The position numbers and the translations under genes are program-made. A model generated the notes under the pieces. That model saw only the letters and a program-made list of their open reading frames with translations. It made no database searches and was not told where the DNA came from. Shown one piece after another: positions 1 to 9,479 of a stretch of 64,000 nucleotides of DNA (position 1 is its first letter; each line of letters opens with the position of its first letter). Source of the stretch: Pseudolabrys sp963742345 (GTDB taxonomy: Bacteria; Pseudomonadota; Alphaproteobacteria; Rhizobiales; Xanthobacteraceae); NCBI GenBank assembly GCA_963742345.1, contig CAVULO010000012.1, positions 124,001 to 188,000 on the forward strand. The letters are read 5' to 3'.

Positions 1-101
1 TAAAGCCTTTAAACAAATTAATGTGAGCGAAACCCGTCTTGTGCATGGCAATAATTTTGCTATCTCCACTGTAAATGCGGGGAAAATTACGAGGTGCTGA
101 C

Positions 102-347
102 ATGATATCGCGCAAACTGAAGTTTCTTTCGGCAGCCGTTGGCGCGGCGGCCCTGATTGCGACAGTGGCGGTTGCCCACACGGTCCATACGCACGCGGTT
201 CCGGCCGATCAGGCGCAGGTGTCGAGCGGCAAGGTCATCGACACAGCCCCCGTCCAAGCGGCGCCTGGCCGGCGACACGGGATCATTGTTTGCGGCATGG
301 CCATCGACTCGGATTGTGAAAAGATCGAAACGTTGATGCCGATGTGA
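102..347 (+). CDS. Small exported protein, unknown function
   Basis: An 81-residue protein with a basic start (MISRKLKF), a hydrophobic stretch to about residue 25 and a likely signal peptidase site near VAVA-HT. The mature part is short, begins with several His residues and carries two Cys (IIVCGM and SDCEK) that could form a disulfide in the periplasm. The ATG at 102 was chosen over the in-frame ATG at 75 because a GAGG motif lies 7 bases before it and because it gives a clean signal peptide. It converges on the type I secretion operon. I do not recognise the family. Confidence 0.6.
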   Translation: MISRKLKFLSAAVGAAALIATVAVAHTVHTHAVPADQAQVSSGKVIDTAPVQAAPGRRHGIIVCGMAIDSDCEKIETLMPM

Positions 348-437
348 ACGCCCGGGAGGCCGTAAGGGGCGCACAAAGCGCGCCCCGTCAACGCGCCAGC
401 CTGCGTCACGGCGACTTACCCCCAACGGAAGTCATCG

Positions 438-472
438 AAAAAAATGAAAGGCCGCCATTACGGCGGCCTTTC
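438..472 (-). terminator. Rho-independent terminator of the type I secretion operon
   Basis: A perfect 11-bp stem (446-456 pairs with 462-472) with a 5-nt loop. Read on the minus strand it is followed by a T-rich tract (complement of the A run at 438-444). It lies about 120 bases past the hlyD-like stop codon and may also stop the small plus-strand gene that converges on it. Confidence 0.75.
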
Positions 473-590
473 AGAAGAAGCAACCGCAGCCTGTGGCGTT
501 AACTGCAGCCGCCGCTCCTATTGCAGGCGCTTCAGCAGATCAAATATTCCAACGGCTGGAAGACTCGCTTCAAAGCCGCGCAGGAACGCA

Positions 591-2072
591 TCACCGCTCG
601 TGCAATACTTCTTGCCGGTAGCGCAGCAGTGGCGACAAGAGATAGCTCAGGATTGTGCGTGATCCGGTCTTGATTTCCACCGTCGTCGCCATGCCGGGCG
701 ACAGATTGACCATCCGTTCGTCGACCTGCATCTGCACACGGTCGAGCGAAATGCGCGCGCTGTAGTTCAGCTCCTGACCTTGAGGCTCGCTGGAGTCGGT
801 CTGCGTCCCCAGACCGCGGTTGTCGGGGCGGTCTTGTTTGCGGTCACGGATGACGGCGTCCTGCGAAACGCTGAGCACCTGGCCATGCAGGAGGCCGTAG
901 CGTGTGAAATTAAAGGTGTCGATCTTGATCTCGGCTTCTTGTCCCGCGCGGACAAAGCCGATGTCGCGGTTCGAGACCATCGCCTCGATTTCGAGCCGGC
1001 TATCACTCGGCACGATCACCAGCAGCGACTGCGCAGGCGTGACAACACCGCCGACCGTGTGGATCGCCAATTGCTGCACGATGCCGTCCACGGGAGCGGT
1101 CATTAGCTGAAGCCTGGTCTTCTGCTCCGCCTTGATCAGGTCCTGGGCCAGGCCGCTCGCTTTTTGCTCGGCCTTGGCGAGTTCGTCGGAGAGCGCGTGT
1201 CGATATTCGGCTTCGGCCTGGCCGCGCGTTTCACGAATCGCGGCGGCGGCCGCTTCCGCCTCCTGCAAATGGCTTTTCTGAACGCCGAGGTCCTCTTGTT
1301 GCTCGACCAGCGCCTGGAGGATCTCGAAATAAGTGAGCTTCGAACCCAGCTCTTTGTCCATGAGCGTTTTGCGGATGTCGACCCGCTGCTGGATGACCGG
1401 AATCGTCGTCTCCAGCTTATGGATCGTGGCCGCGATCGTGCCCTGCTCGGCTTCCTTTTGCGCCTGCTGACGGGCAAGGGCCGCCAGCTTGGAGCGGTGC
1501 TCGGCCACCTGGTTGAGCAAAAGCTGGCGCTGTGCTCTGATCAGGGCGGAGTCAGCATCGGCTGGCGGCGTGAAGCCGGCCACCGGATCATCTCCGCCGG
1601 CCAGTGCCGCACGCAGCCGTGCGATGTTTAATTGCTCGGCGAGAAGGTCGTTGTGCGAGTGATCGCGTTCCGCCGCGTTCACGGTCGGATCGAGCTCAAT
1701 CAGCACATCGCCAGCCTTGACCGCCTGCCCGTCCTGCACCCGAATGGAGCGCACCACGCCGGTCTCGAACGGCTGGATGACCTTGGTGCGGCCGCTTGGA
1801 ACGATCTTTCCGGTCGCCGACGCCACGATGTCAATCGTGCCAGCCAAGGCCCAGATCAGCGCTGCACAGAATAGCAGGATAATGGTCGCCCCGATTGCAC
1901 GGCCAATCGGGGACGGCGGCGTTTCCACGATTTCAAGTGCGGCCGGCAAAAACGCCAGCTCTTCGCCATGTCTCCCGCGAAGGGCGCGCTGAAACGGAAT
2001 CACGCGGCGCCGCACCGACCGCGCCATCGTTGCGGCTGACCTGGCGATCGTGGCGGCTTTAACGGACTTCAT
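591..2072 (-). CDS. HlyD-family type I secretion membrane fusion protein
   Basis: The periplasmic adaptor that links the inner-membrane ABC exporter to a TolC-like outer-membrane channel. The 493-residue protein has one N-terminal membrane segment (about residues 55-75, ATIILLFCAALIWALAG). A biotinyl/lipoyl-like half follows (VRSIRVQDGQAVKAGDVLIE), then a long Ala/Glu/Gln-rich coiled-coil hairpin (about 120-310) and a C-terminal beta-barrel ending near LSPLLRYRQEVLHER, which is the usual architecture and length. The ATG at 2072 overlaps the end of the ABC gene by 14 bases, indicating translational coupling; an in-frame start at 2105 would lie deeper inside that gene. No TolC partner is in the window. 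Confidence 0.93.
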   Translation of the reverse strand: MKSVKAATIARSAATMARSVRRRVIPFQRALRGRHGEELAFLPAALEIVETPPSPIGRAIGATIILLFCAALIWALAGTIDIVASATGKIVPSGRTKVIQPFETGVVRSIRVQDGQAVKAGDVLIELDPTVNAAERDHSHNDLLAEQLNIARLRAALAGGDDPVAGFTPPADADSALIRAQRQLLLNQVAEHRSKLAALARQQAQKEAEQGTIAATIHKLETTIPVIQQRVDIRKTLMDKELGSKLTYFEILQALVEQQEDLGVQKSHLQEAEAAAAAIRETRGQAEAEYRHALSDELAKAEQKASGLAQDLIKAEQKTRLQLMTAPVDGIVQQLAIHTVGGVVTPAQSLLVIVPSDSRLEIEAMVSNRDIGFVRAGQEAEIKIDTFNFTRYGLLHGQVLSVSQDAVIRDRKQDRPDNRGLGTQTDSSEPQGQELNYSARISLDRVQMQVDERMVNLSPGMATTVEIKTGSRTILSYLLSPLLRYRQEVLHER

Positions 2073-4200
2073 GAATGCCCGCCTGCAACCGATGCAACGA
2101 TGCATAGCGGCCGCCGGTCTTGATCAGCACGTCGTGGGTGCCGTCTTCGACCAGGCGGCCGCGCTCGAGCGTGACGATGCGATCCGTCGCACGTACCGTG
2201 GAGAGTCGGTGCGCGATGATCAGAACCGTCCGCCCTTTGGCGATCTCCTTCATATTGTGTTGAATGATGCGCTCGCTCTCGTAGTCGAGAGCGCTTGTCG
2301 CCTCATCGAAGATCAGAATGCGCGGATCGGCGATGAGCGCGCGGGCAATGGCGATGCGCTGGCGCTGGCCACCCGAAAGAGTGGAGCCGCGCTCACCAAC
2401 GATCGTATCGTAGCCTTCGCTTAGTTCGAGGATGAATTCGTGCGCCCCCGCGAGGCTTGCCGCCGCGATGACGCGCTCCATCGGCATAGCCGGGTCGGCG
2501 AGTGCAATGTTTTCGCGCACTGAGCGGTTGAACAGCACATTCTCCTGGAGCACGACGCCGATCTGGCGGCGCAGCCATGCCGGGTCGGCCATGGCGAGAT
2601 CCATGCCGTCAACCAGAACGCGCCCGCTCTCCGGGACGTAGAGGCGCTGGACAAGTTTCGCGAACGTGCTCTTGCCGGACCCTGAAGGCCCCACGATGCC
2701 GACCATCTGCCCGGCCGGCACATCGAATGAAACATCGTGCAAGATTTCGCGTCCATCAACGCGATAGCGGAACGTGACATGGTCGAACGTGATGTTGCCG
2801 CGGATCGCAGGCAGCCGGGCGCGTGCCGCCATATAGGTCGGCTCCGCCGTCGTATTGAGGATATCGCCCAGCCGCGCCACCGATAGGCGCGCCTGGTGGA
2901 AGTCCTGCCAAATCTGCGCGAGACGCAGCACCGGCGTGTTCACCCGGCCTGCCAGGATGTTAAAGGCGACGAGTTCACCGACAGACAAACCGCCTTCGAT
3001 CACCAGTTTGGCACCGAAATAAAGGATACTCGCGGTGACGATCTTGCTGATCAGCTGCACCACCTGACTTGCGGTATTGCCGAGGCTCAGGACCCGGAAG
3101 CTGGCGGCCACGTAACCGGCGAGCTGCTCTTCCCATCGCCGCTGCATCTGCGGCTCCACCGCCATAGCCTTGAGCGTCTCGATCCCGGTGACGCTCTCGA
3201 CCAGGAAGGCTTGGTTCTCCGCGCCGCGCTGGAATTTTTCGGCCAGCCGCTGCCTGAACAGCGGCGTCGCCCCCATCGAGATCGCGATATAGAACGGGAA
3301 GGAGCCAAGCACGATCCAGGTCAGCAGCGGCGAGTACAGGAACATCACCGCCAGGAACACAAACGTAAAGAACAGATCGATGATGAGGGTCAGTGCGGAG
3401 CTCGTAAGAAAATTTCGAATATTCTCCAGTTCGCGAACCCGCGCCACCGAATCGCCGACGCGCCGCGCCTGAAAATAGGCCATCGGCAAAGCCAGCAGAT
3501 GATGAAACAGGCGCGCGCCGAGCTCGACATCGATGCGATTGGTGGTGTGCGCGAAGAGATACGTCCGCAGGATTCCCAGAACGGTTTCGAAAACCGATAT
3601 TGCCAGCAAGCCGACGATCAGCACGTCGAGCGTGCTGAGGCTGCGGTGGACCAGAACCTTGTCGATCACCACCTGAAAGAACAGCGGCGAGACCAAAGCG
3701 AACATTTGCAGGAAGAACGAGGCTACCAGCACTTCGCCCAGCAGATGCCGGTATTTGTGGATCGCCCCCATGAACCAGGTGATGTCGAAGCGGCGGGTCA
3801 TCTCCGATAGTCCGGCGCGCCGGGTCATCAGAATGAGTTCGCCGTCCCAGAGCGTCAGGAGCTCGGCCTGCGTCATCAATGCGGGCCGGGACGTCTGTGG
3901 CGACTGGACCAGGACCTTGTCCTCAGTCGCCTTGGCAATGACCATGAAGCCGCCGTCACGCAGCGCCGCGATCGCCGGCAAGGGCGTTTTTGCAAGCCGC
4001 GACCAGTCGGTCCGGAAGGCTCGCGCCTTGAGCCCGAGATCCTTGGCGCACCGGAGCATTTCCGGCGCGCCAACTTTGGTTGTTCCCAACCGATGCCTGA
4101 TCTGTTCGCGATCAGCCGCAACGCCCCGCAAATGCAGCAACGTCACGAGAAACTCGAGCCCCGGATCGGCTGGTGTCGCGCTGTTTGTTTCAGTGCTCAC
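2059..4200 (-). CDS. Type I secretion ABC transporter (HlyB/PrtD type) with C39-like domain
   Basis: Inner-membrane ABC exporter for the RTX substrate encoded just upstream. The 713-residue protein starts with a C39-peptidase-like domain (about 1-135) that lacks a recognisable catalytic Cys, so it should bind rather than cut the substrate, as in HlyB. Next comes a six-helix exporter domain (about 150-430) and an ATPase with Walker A GPSGSGKST (near residue 503), signature LSGGQRQR (near 608) and Walker B ILIFDEATSALD (near 630). It starts at GTG 4200 with GGAGAA upstream, 27 bases after the RTX stop codon, and overlaps hlyD. The three genes form one minus-strand operon. Confidence 0.95.
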   Translation of the reverse strand: MSTETNSATPADPGLEFLVTLLHLRGVAADREQIRHRLGTTKVGAPEMLRCAKDLGLKARAFRTDWSRLAKTPLPAIAALRDGGFMVIAKATEDKVLVQSPQTSRPALMTQAELLTLWDGELILMTRRAGLSEMTRRFDITWFMGAIHKYRHLLGEVLVASFFLQMFALVSPLFFQVVIDKVLVHRSLSTLDVLIVGLLAISVFETVLGILRTYLFAHTTNRIDVELGARLFHHLLALPMAYFQARRVGDSVARVRELENIRNFLTSSALTLIIDLFFTFVFLAVMFLYSPLLTWIVLGSFPFYIAISMGATPLFRQRLAEKFQRGAENQAFLVESVTGIETLKAMAVEPQMQRRWEEQLAGYVAASFRVLSLGNTASQVVQLISKIVTASILYFGAKLVIEGGLSVGELVAFNILAGRVNTPVLRLAQIWQDFHQARLSVARLGDILNTTAEPTYMAARARLPAIRGNITFDHVTFRYRVDGREILHDVSFDVPAGQMVGIVGPSGSGKSTFAKLVQRLYVPESGRVLVDGMDLAMADPAWLRRQIGVVLQENVLFNRSVRENIALADPAMPMERVIAAASLAGAHEFILELSEGYDTIVGERGSTLSGGQRQRIAIARALIADPRILIFDEATSALDYESERIIQHNMKEIAKGRTVLIIAHRLSTVRATDRIVTLERGRLVEDGTHDVLIKTGGRYASLHRLQAGIHEVR

Positions 4201-4227
4201 TCACGTTCTCCGGGGCTCGATGTCACC

Positions 4228-7105
4228 TCAAGCGTGTGGGTGTGCCAGGACCGGCTGCGGGTTTGCCGCCGCCGCGGCAATCGGCGCCGCGCCCTGGCCG
4301 TCGCCGGCCGTGACGAAGCTCGATGCCATGAACTGGCCCAGCAAAGCGGCGGCCTGCGAACCGACGCTCGGAGGGGCACCCACCGGGGACTGGATGACGA
4401 CGCCGCTGCCGGATCCCTGATTAAGGACGTCCACACCCGGGCCGCCGATCAGGACGTCGTCTCCGGCATCGCCATTCAGGATGTCGTCGCCGGCACTGCC
4501 GATCAGGATGTCGTTACCGTCGCCGCCATTGGCGGTGAACTGCATGCCTGTCAGGCCGGAAGCCACGATCGCGTCATCGCCGCCGAGACCATTGATGACA
4601 AGATGATCATTGGCGCCGAAGTTGGAGATCGTCACTGTCTCCGCCAGGCCCGTCACCGTCACCACGCCGTTGTTGGTGGAGATCGTGATGGCGTCATTGC
4701 CTTCGGTGGCGTTGAGCACGACCGTATCGGAAATCGGCATCCGCGGCGCCGTTGATCCCGGCGAGATCGATGTTGACCTGGCTGGTATCGGTCCCGGTGA
4801 GATCGTTGACCGTGATGGTGTCGGCACCCTCGAGGGCGTTGACATTGATCGTTTCGATGCTGTTGAGGTCCATGCTCACAGGCCCGACATCACGGGTCAG
4901 GCTGACGTGTCTGCCATTGGCCGAGATATTGATGCTCTCGTTGCCGGAGGCACCATTGAACTGGAGGGTATCCACGCCAGCCTGGCCATCGACAGTGTCA
5001 CTGCCGTCGCCCGGGTTCCAGACGAACACGTCGTTACCCGCGCCAAGCGATGCCACGTCAGTCCCTTTACCGCCGTTGACGACATCATCGCCGGCGCTGC
5101 CGATGATCTTGTCATCGCCGTCGCCGCCGTTGAGCGTCAGCTTGACCTGACCGGCATGGAGATGGGAGGCATCGATGGTGTCGTTGCCGGCACCACCGTT
5201 GACGACGAGCGTGTCGTTGAGCGGCTCGGCCCCGTTGACGGTGACTTGCGCTGCCAGACCGTTGACGACGATCGATGTTCCGCTGGTGGCGACGCTGATC
5301 TGGTCGTTGTTGGCCGTGCCGTTGGTAATCACCGTGTCGGCCGCGGCATCGCCGGTTCCGCTGCCAGCCGGAGATGACAGGTCGATGTTGACCTGGTTGG
5401 TATCGGTCCCGGAGAGGTCGTTGACCGTGATGGTGTCCGCGCCGCCCAGCATGTTGAGCTGGATGTGCTCGACACCGCCGAGATCCATTGTCACATTGCC
5501 GATATCGCGAAACAGGCGGGTGCGGGTACCATTGGCCGAGATATCGATCTTCTCGCCGACGCTGGCGCCGTTGAACAGCAGCGTATCGGTGCCGGCGCCG
5601 CCTTCGACAGTGTCGCTGCCATCGCCCGGATCCCACTGGAACGTATCGTTTCCAGCGCCGAGGATTGCGGTGTCACTGCCCTGATTGCCGTCGACGAAAT
5701 CGTTGCCGTCGCCACCGATCAGGAAGTCATTGCCGGCACTGCCGAGGATCGTGTCATTGCCGCTGCCGCCATCGACCGTGAGCGCGAGCTGCCCTGCTGC
5801 GAGCCCTGCCGCATTGATGGTGTCATTGCCGCCGAGCGCGTTGATGTGCAGCGAGTCGTTGGCGCCCTCGATGCCGGTGAGCGTGGCCTGTGCGGACAAT
5901 CCCGTCACGCTGACCGAGCCGCCGGATCCGGCGACCGTGATCTGGTTGCCGGCTGACGTTCCGTTGACGGTGACGCTGTCCGCCGCGCCGTCACCAACGC
6001 CGCTGCCGGCCGTTGCCGACAGGTCGATGGCGACTTGCTGCACGCCGGTGTTGCTCAGGTCATTGACGACGAAAGTGTCGGCGCCGCCCAGGGCGGCGAT
6101 TTGGATCCGCTCCATGGTGCCGAGATCCATCGTCACGCCGCCGATGTCACGGGTCAGCGACGCGCGGTTGCCTTTGGCCGAGATGTTGACGGTTTCGGCG
6201 ATGTTCGCATCGTTGAACTGAAGCGTGTCAAAGCCATCCTGGCCGTCAACGACGTCGCTGCCATCGCCGGGGTTCCAGACGAACGTGTCGTCGCCGGTGC
6301 CGAGGATCGCCGTATCGCTGCCACGGCCGCCGTTGATGACGTCATTGCCGGATCCGCCGAGGAGCGTGTCGTTGCCGTCGCCGCCGGTGATGGTGTCATT
6401 GCCGGCACCGCCATCGACTGTAAGACGAATGAGGTTGGCGAGACCATTGCCGGCAGTGAAGACGTCGTCGCCATCATTCATATTCAGAACTAAGTTTTCC
6501 GTTGTGCCGATGTCGAGGGAGAACGGCCCCGGAGTAGTGCGGTCGAAGCGAACGCGGGTGCCGTTGGGAGTAACCGTGAAGACTTCTGCGCCGTTTCCGC
6601 CGTTGACTTCGGCAGTATCCGTGCCGTCGCCGCCTTCGAAGAGGTCGGTGCCGTCGCCCGGATTCCAGATCATCCGGTCATTGCCGGCTTCACCGAACAC
6701 CTGGTCGTCGCCTGCGCCGCCGATGAGCGTATCGTTGCCGTCGCCACCGAACAGCTGGTCGTTGCCGCCTTTGCCAAGCAGCGTGTCGTTTCCGCTTTGG
6801 CCGAAGAGCAGATCATTTCCGGAGCCGCCCGTCAGGGTGTCGTTGCCGTCACCGCCGAAAAGCTGTGCGGCCGGCATTGGGCCATTGGCTTCGTCGACCG
6901 TGATCGTGTCATTGCCGGCCTGGCCGAACAGCTGGATCAGGTCTGTGTTGGCGACGGTCGGGGTGCCACCGAGAACCGCAACGGCGCCGTTGTTGATCAG
7001 GATTCTTCCGGCCGCGTCGCGGCTGGCCTTGATGCTATTGCTTTGGCTGTCACCAAACACCGACAGCACGCGGGCGCCGGGTAAAAAGCTGGCAGTAATC
7101 GCCAT
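4228..7105 (-). CDS. Modular RTX calcium-binding protein, type I secretion substrate (one frameshift)
   Basis: Very acidic, Gly/Asp/Asn-rich secreted protein, about 958 residues once one indel is corrected. RTX nonapeptides (GGxGxDxLx) occur in an N-terminal array (about residues 82-145), between modules, and in a C-terminal array (about 858-897). Between them lie three related modules of about 205-215 residues, each starting near NPGDGSDxVxGxxGxDTL and continuing with a SMDL/TMDL segment and an ADTITVNDL segment. There is no Sec signal peptide, as expected for a type I substrate; the C-terminal Ala-rich tail would hold the uncleaved signal. The start at 7105 has GAGAGGA upstream. The frame breaks near 4738, where TTT appears to replace TT. 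Product function (adhesin, S-layer or enzyme) is unknown. Confidence 0.88.
4415..6860 (-). repeat. RTX nonapeptides and three tandem modules of about 0.62-0.64 kb
   Basis: The coding strand repeats a module whose NPGDGSD-type landmark falls near 6265, 5625 and 5010, with a divergent first landmark near 6660. Spacing is about 640 and 615 bases. Short RTX arrays flank the modules (about 6680-6860 and 4415-4530). The modules are similar but not identical, so the duplication is not very recent. Confidence 0.8.
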
Positions 7106-7414
7106 GGTCTTAGTCCTCTCGAAGGTTTGGCCGCGGCGCATACGCGCGTTAGCTGTGAACGTGACCAGCCCATAACCGGACACATAGCCGCGGTTCGTGT
7201 GACAGGCTTGAACCCAGGCTCCAGACCGTCTTGATTTTTTCTTGAGATGTTCTGAACATTTCCGGAGCGGATATCGCGCCACCGGTCAGGTCGCCGCCCC
7301 GTCTTCGTGTGTCACTACTGGCGCGCACGGCAAACGCGCCGCGTCATAACGCGGACGCGCTCTAAATTCCGCTTGGCCGATTTAGAGATCAATATCGCGT
7401 GAACTTTGCTTGCC
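7106..7414. other. Intergenic region upstream of the RTX operon
   Basis: About 309 bases between the TPR regulator fragment and the RTX gene, both on the minus strand. It must hold the promoter of the secretion operon, but I could not pick a convincing sigma-70 pair. A ribosome binding site lies just before 7105. No further gene is visible. Confidence 0.5.
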
Positions 7415-8239
7415 CTAGTCCCTTAAGCCAGCCTTCTGAAGTCCTAATAGAAAGCGGGAGCGGTCTGACGCGTTCGCGTAGACAGTATTATTCGCAACAT
7501 GATCGCTCGAGAGATCGGGCTGAAGCGTGAGCGTGTGTGCGAGAGATTCGCTTGCTTCGTCGAGTCTCCCGAGCAACCCCAACGATACGGTCATCAAACG
7601 CCAGGCGCCGGCATGGTTGGGGTGCCGTGCCGCTATTGAGCGGCATACCGAAATCGTCTGCTCGTATTTCTCGAGAGCAAACAGAGCCATGTATTGTACG
7701 ACCGGCGCATACATTGCGACGAACGGATCGAGCGGGCTGAGCCGCTGTGCCTGTTCCAAAGATTGCAGACCGCGTTTGGGCTGGCCGCAGCATGCGAAAG
7801 CATAGCCGAGCCCCGCGTGGCCAAGCGCAAAATTTGGATTTAAGTCGACGGAATTCGAAAGATGCTTTACGGCCTCCTCCGGTCGTCGCCGCCGCGCGTA
7901 ACTAAGTCCGAGTACGAGATGGCCCCAATGGTCCTGATCATCGAGAGTCAGCGCCTTTCCGGCCGTGTCGAGCGCGCTGTCTGTCAGTTCGCTGATTGGC
8001 GTGTGCGAATCCAGGTTGAACAGGTTCACGTAAGTCCACCCCAGCAACGCGTGCGCATGCGCATACTCGGCATCGAGCGTGACCGCCTCCCGCAGCAACT
8101 CTTGCGCCAACCGCTGTTCATCCGTGTTCATGCGCCACATATGCGGGAGCGCCTGCATCACAAAGTCCCATGCGTTTATGTCTTGTGGTGGCTTGCGTCT
8201 TGCCCGCGCCGCCTCAGCCATGACGATCTGGGACCTCAC
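7415..8239 (-). CDS. TPR half of a winged-helix/TolB-like/TPR regulator (frameshift fragment)
   Basis: A run of tetratricopeptide repeats (for example HAHALLGWTYVNLF and LGHAGLGYAFACCG). It begins with QIVMAEAARARRKPP, the segment that normally continues a winged-helix/TolB-like protein. The N-terminal half is the overlapping fragment at 8214-9005; a one-base indel near 8235 separates them. The apparent start GTG 8239 is probably not a true start. If the break is real, a regulator without its sensor half would be made; if it is a sequencing error, the whole gene is 7415-9005. The neighbouring RTX operon in the same orientation is a candidate target. Confidence 0.75.
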   Translation of the reverse strand: MRSQIVMAEAARARRKPPQDINAWDFVMQALPHMWRMNTDEQRLAQELLREAVTLDAEYAHAHALLGWTYVNLFNLDSHTPISELTDSALDTAGKALTLDDQDHWGHLVLGLSYARRRRPEEAVKHLSNSVDLNPNFALGHAGLGYAFACCGQPKRGLQSLEQAQRLSPLDPFVAMYAPVVQYMALFALEKYEQTISVCRSIAARHPNHAGAWRLMTVSLGLLGRLDEASESLAHTLTLQPDLSSDHVANNTVYANASDRSRFLLGLQKAGLRD

Positions 8240-9005
8240 CGAGTTCGATGACCCGGCTGGTGATTTGGTCCTGTCGATCGAAAATGTTGGCGAGCACGCT
8301 ATCGTGTCGATCCGCCCACACGTGAATGCGTTTGTTTGCGTCGATCAACTGTGCGGTTACGCGTACACGGTCGGCGGCCTTGCGCACGCTGCCCTCAAGC
8401 ACGTAACGCACACCCAGCTCGCTCGCCACCTTACGGACATCGATTGCCTCGCCTTTGAAGGCAAAGTTGGAATTGCGGACAATGGAGAACCACTGCTGAC
8501 GTGACAGGCCCGTTATGATGTCTTCAGTCAGACCGTCAGCAAAGTATTTTTGCGCAAGATCGCCGCTCATGCTCTGAAATGGTAGGACGGCGATCGAGGG
8601 CCTGTCGGAAAGACACAGTGCCGGCGCCGTTGCGACCTTGCTGGCTGCGATGAGTTGTCGCGCGGGACGCACGGCGAGCGAATCAGGTAAGGGCGAATTG
8701 CAGTCGACGTTCCCGATGAAGCGGAAGCCCCGCTTATGATGCGTTCGAATAAGCATCTGATCGGCGCCATTGTCGCCGATGGCGCGTCGTGCGGCGCTGA
8801 TGCGCGAGCTGAGCGCAGCCTCCGAGACGATGCGGCCCTTCCAAATGACATCGATGACCTCGCTCTTGCTGACAATCCGATTGCGATTCCGAACGAGGTG
8901 GACGAGCAAATCGAAAACCTGCGGCTCGATCGGGACCAGTTCGTCCCCTCGCCGCAATTCATACCGCGCGACATCGATTTCAAAGTCGTTGAAACGTAAA
9001 TTCAA
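8214..9005 (-). CDS. Winged-helix transcriptional regulator with TolB-like domain (N-terminal part of a frameshifted gene)
   Basis: Residues about 5-100 form an OmpR/CadC-type winged helix (FEIDVARYELRRGDELV, IPxEPQVFDLLVHLV). A TolB-like amino-terminal domain follows (PSIAVLPFQSMS, LTEDIITGLSR, VRYVLEGSVRK), the arrangement seen in cytoplasmic or CadC-like regulators with TPR tails. It starts at TTG 9005 with GAGGGAC upstream. The frame is lost near 8235 (GEVPDRHG, then stop) where family members continue into the TPR region encoded at 7415-8239. A perfect CRP-type palindrome lies 72 bases upstream of the start codon. Confidence 0.8.
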   Translation of the reverse strand: MNLRFNDFEIDVARYELRRGDELVPIEPQVFDLLVHLVRNRNRIVSKSEVIDVIWKGRIVSEAALSSRISAARRAIGDNGADQMLIRTHHKRGFRFIGNVDCNSPLPDSLAVRPARQLIAASKVATAPALCLSDRPSIAVLPFQSMSGDLAQKYFADGLTEDIITGLSRQQWFSIVRNSNFAFKGEAIDVRKVASELGVRYVLEGSVRKAADRVRVTAQLIDANKRIHVWADRHDSVLANIFDRQDQITSRVIELGEVPDRHG

Positions 9006-9076
9006 AGTGTCCCTCGCTCATCCGTGAGATGCAGGCTCGCGATCGACCTATCTTTCCATCATAAATTTTGGCGGAG

Positions 9077-9092
9077 TGTGATCGACCTCACA
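9077..9092. promoter_or_regulatory. CRP-like binding site
   Basis: TGTGA-N6-TCACA, a perfect match to the CRP half-site consensus with the correct 6-base spacer, and the symmetry extends one base further on each side (GTGTGA/TCACAC). It lies 72 bases upstream of the winged-helix regulator start and about 140 bases beyond the stop of the next minus-strand gene. The match is seen directly; occupancy by a CRP homologue is inferred. Confidence 0.55.
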
Positions 9093-9174
9093 CGGAGGAA
9101 TGATTGAACCATTGAAAGGAGCTCGTTGCCGTCATCGTTGTGCATCGATCGAGTCCGTAATTATTGAGGAGAAG

Positions 9175-9198
9175 AGGCCGCCAATTCGCAGGCGGCCT
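9175..9198 (-). terminator. Probable terminator of the small exported gene at 9234-9479
   Basis: An 8-bp GC-rich stem (AGGCCGCC with GGCGGCCT) and an 8-nt loop, 36 bases beyond the stop codon of the minus-strand gene. The following minus-strand tract is only moderately T-rich. Confidence 0.5.
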
Positions 9199-9233
9199 CC
9201 TGGCAGTCAGCTCAAGCAGGGGGAAGGGAACGC

Positions 9234-9479
9234 TCAGTGCTGGCTGCCGATGCCTAAATCGTTGAACTCGCCAACCGACGCACCGGCCGGGGCATAGGCC
9301 CTCGCCTCGGCGGCATGGCGGTCCTGAACACGCTTGACCGCGACGTTGTGATCTAGCGAACCTACGTTTGAGGTATAAGCTTCACGCTCCAGCAGCGTGT
9401 CTTCTTCAGCTGCGAACGCCGGTCCGGCGGCCGAGAGTGCGAGAACAGAAGCAAACATAATCCGGGTGACAGTCTTCAC
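9234..9479 (-). CDS. Small exported protein, unknown function
   Basis: 81 residues with a clear signal peptide (MKTVTRIMFASVLALSAAG, cleavage after AFA) and a short polar, helical mature part without Cys, ending NDLGIGSQH. It starts at GTG 9479 with GGAG seven bases upstream. It has a stem-loop terminator downstream and its own upstream region, so it is probably monocistronic. It is of the size and style of many rhizobial stress-associated exported proteins, but I cannot name a family. Confidence 0.65.
   Translation of the reverse strand: MKTVTRIMFASVLALSAAGPAFAAEEDTLLEREAYTSNVGSLDHNVAVKRVQDRHAAEARAYAPAGASVGEFNDLGIGSQH

Noticed and set aside
2896..3810. 304-codon plus-strand frame inside the ABC exporter gene
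   Set aside because: It is opposite the exporter membrane domain; the product is His/Arg/Gln-rich with no recognisable fold.
4610..7175. Long plus-strand frames opposite the RTX gene
   Set aside because: They mirror the repeated Gly/Asp codons, giving low-complexity Val/Ala or Ser/Pro products without ribosome binding sites or homology-like motifs.
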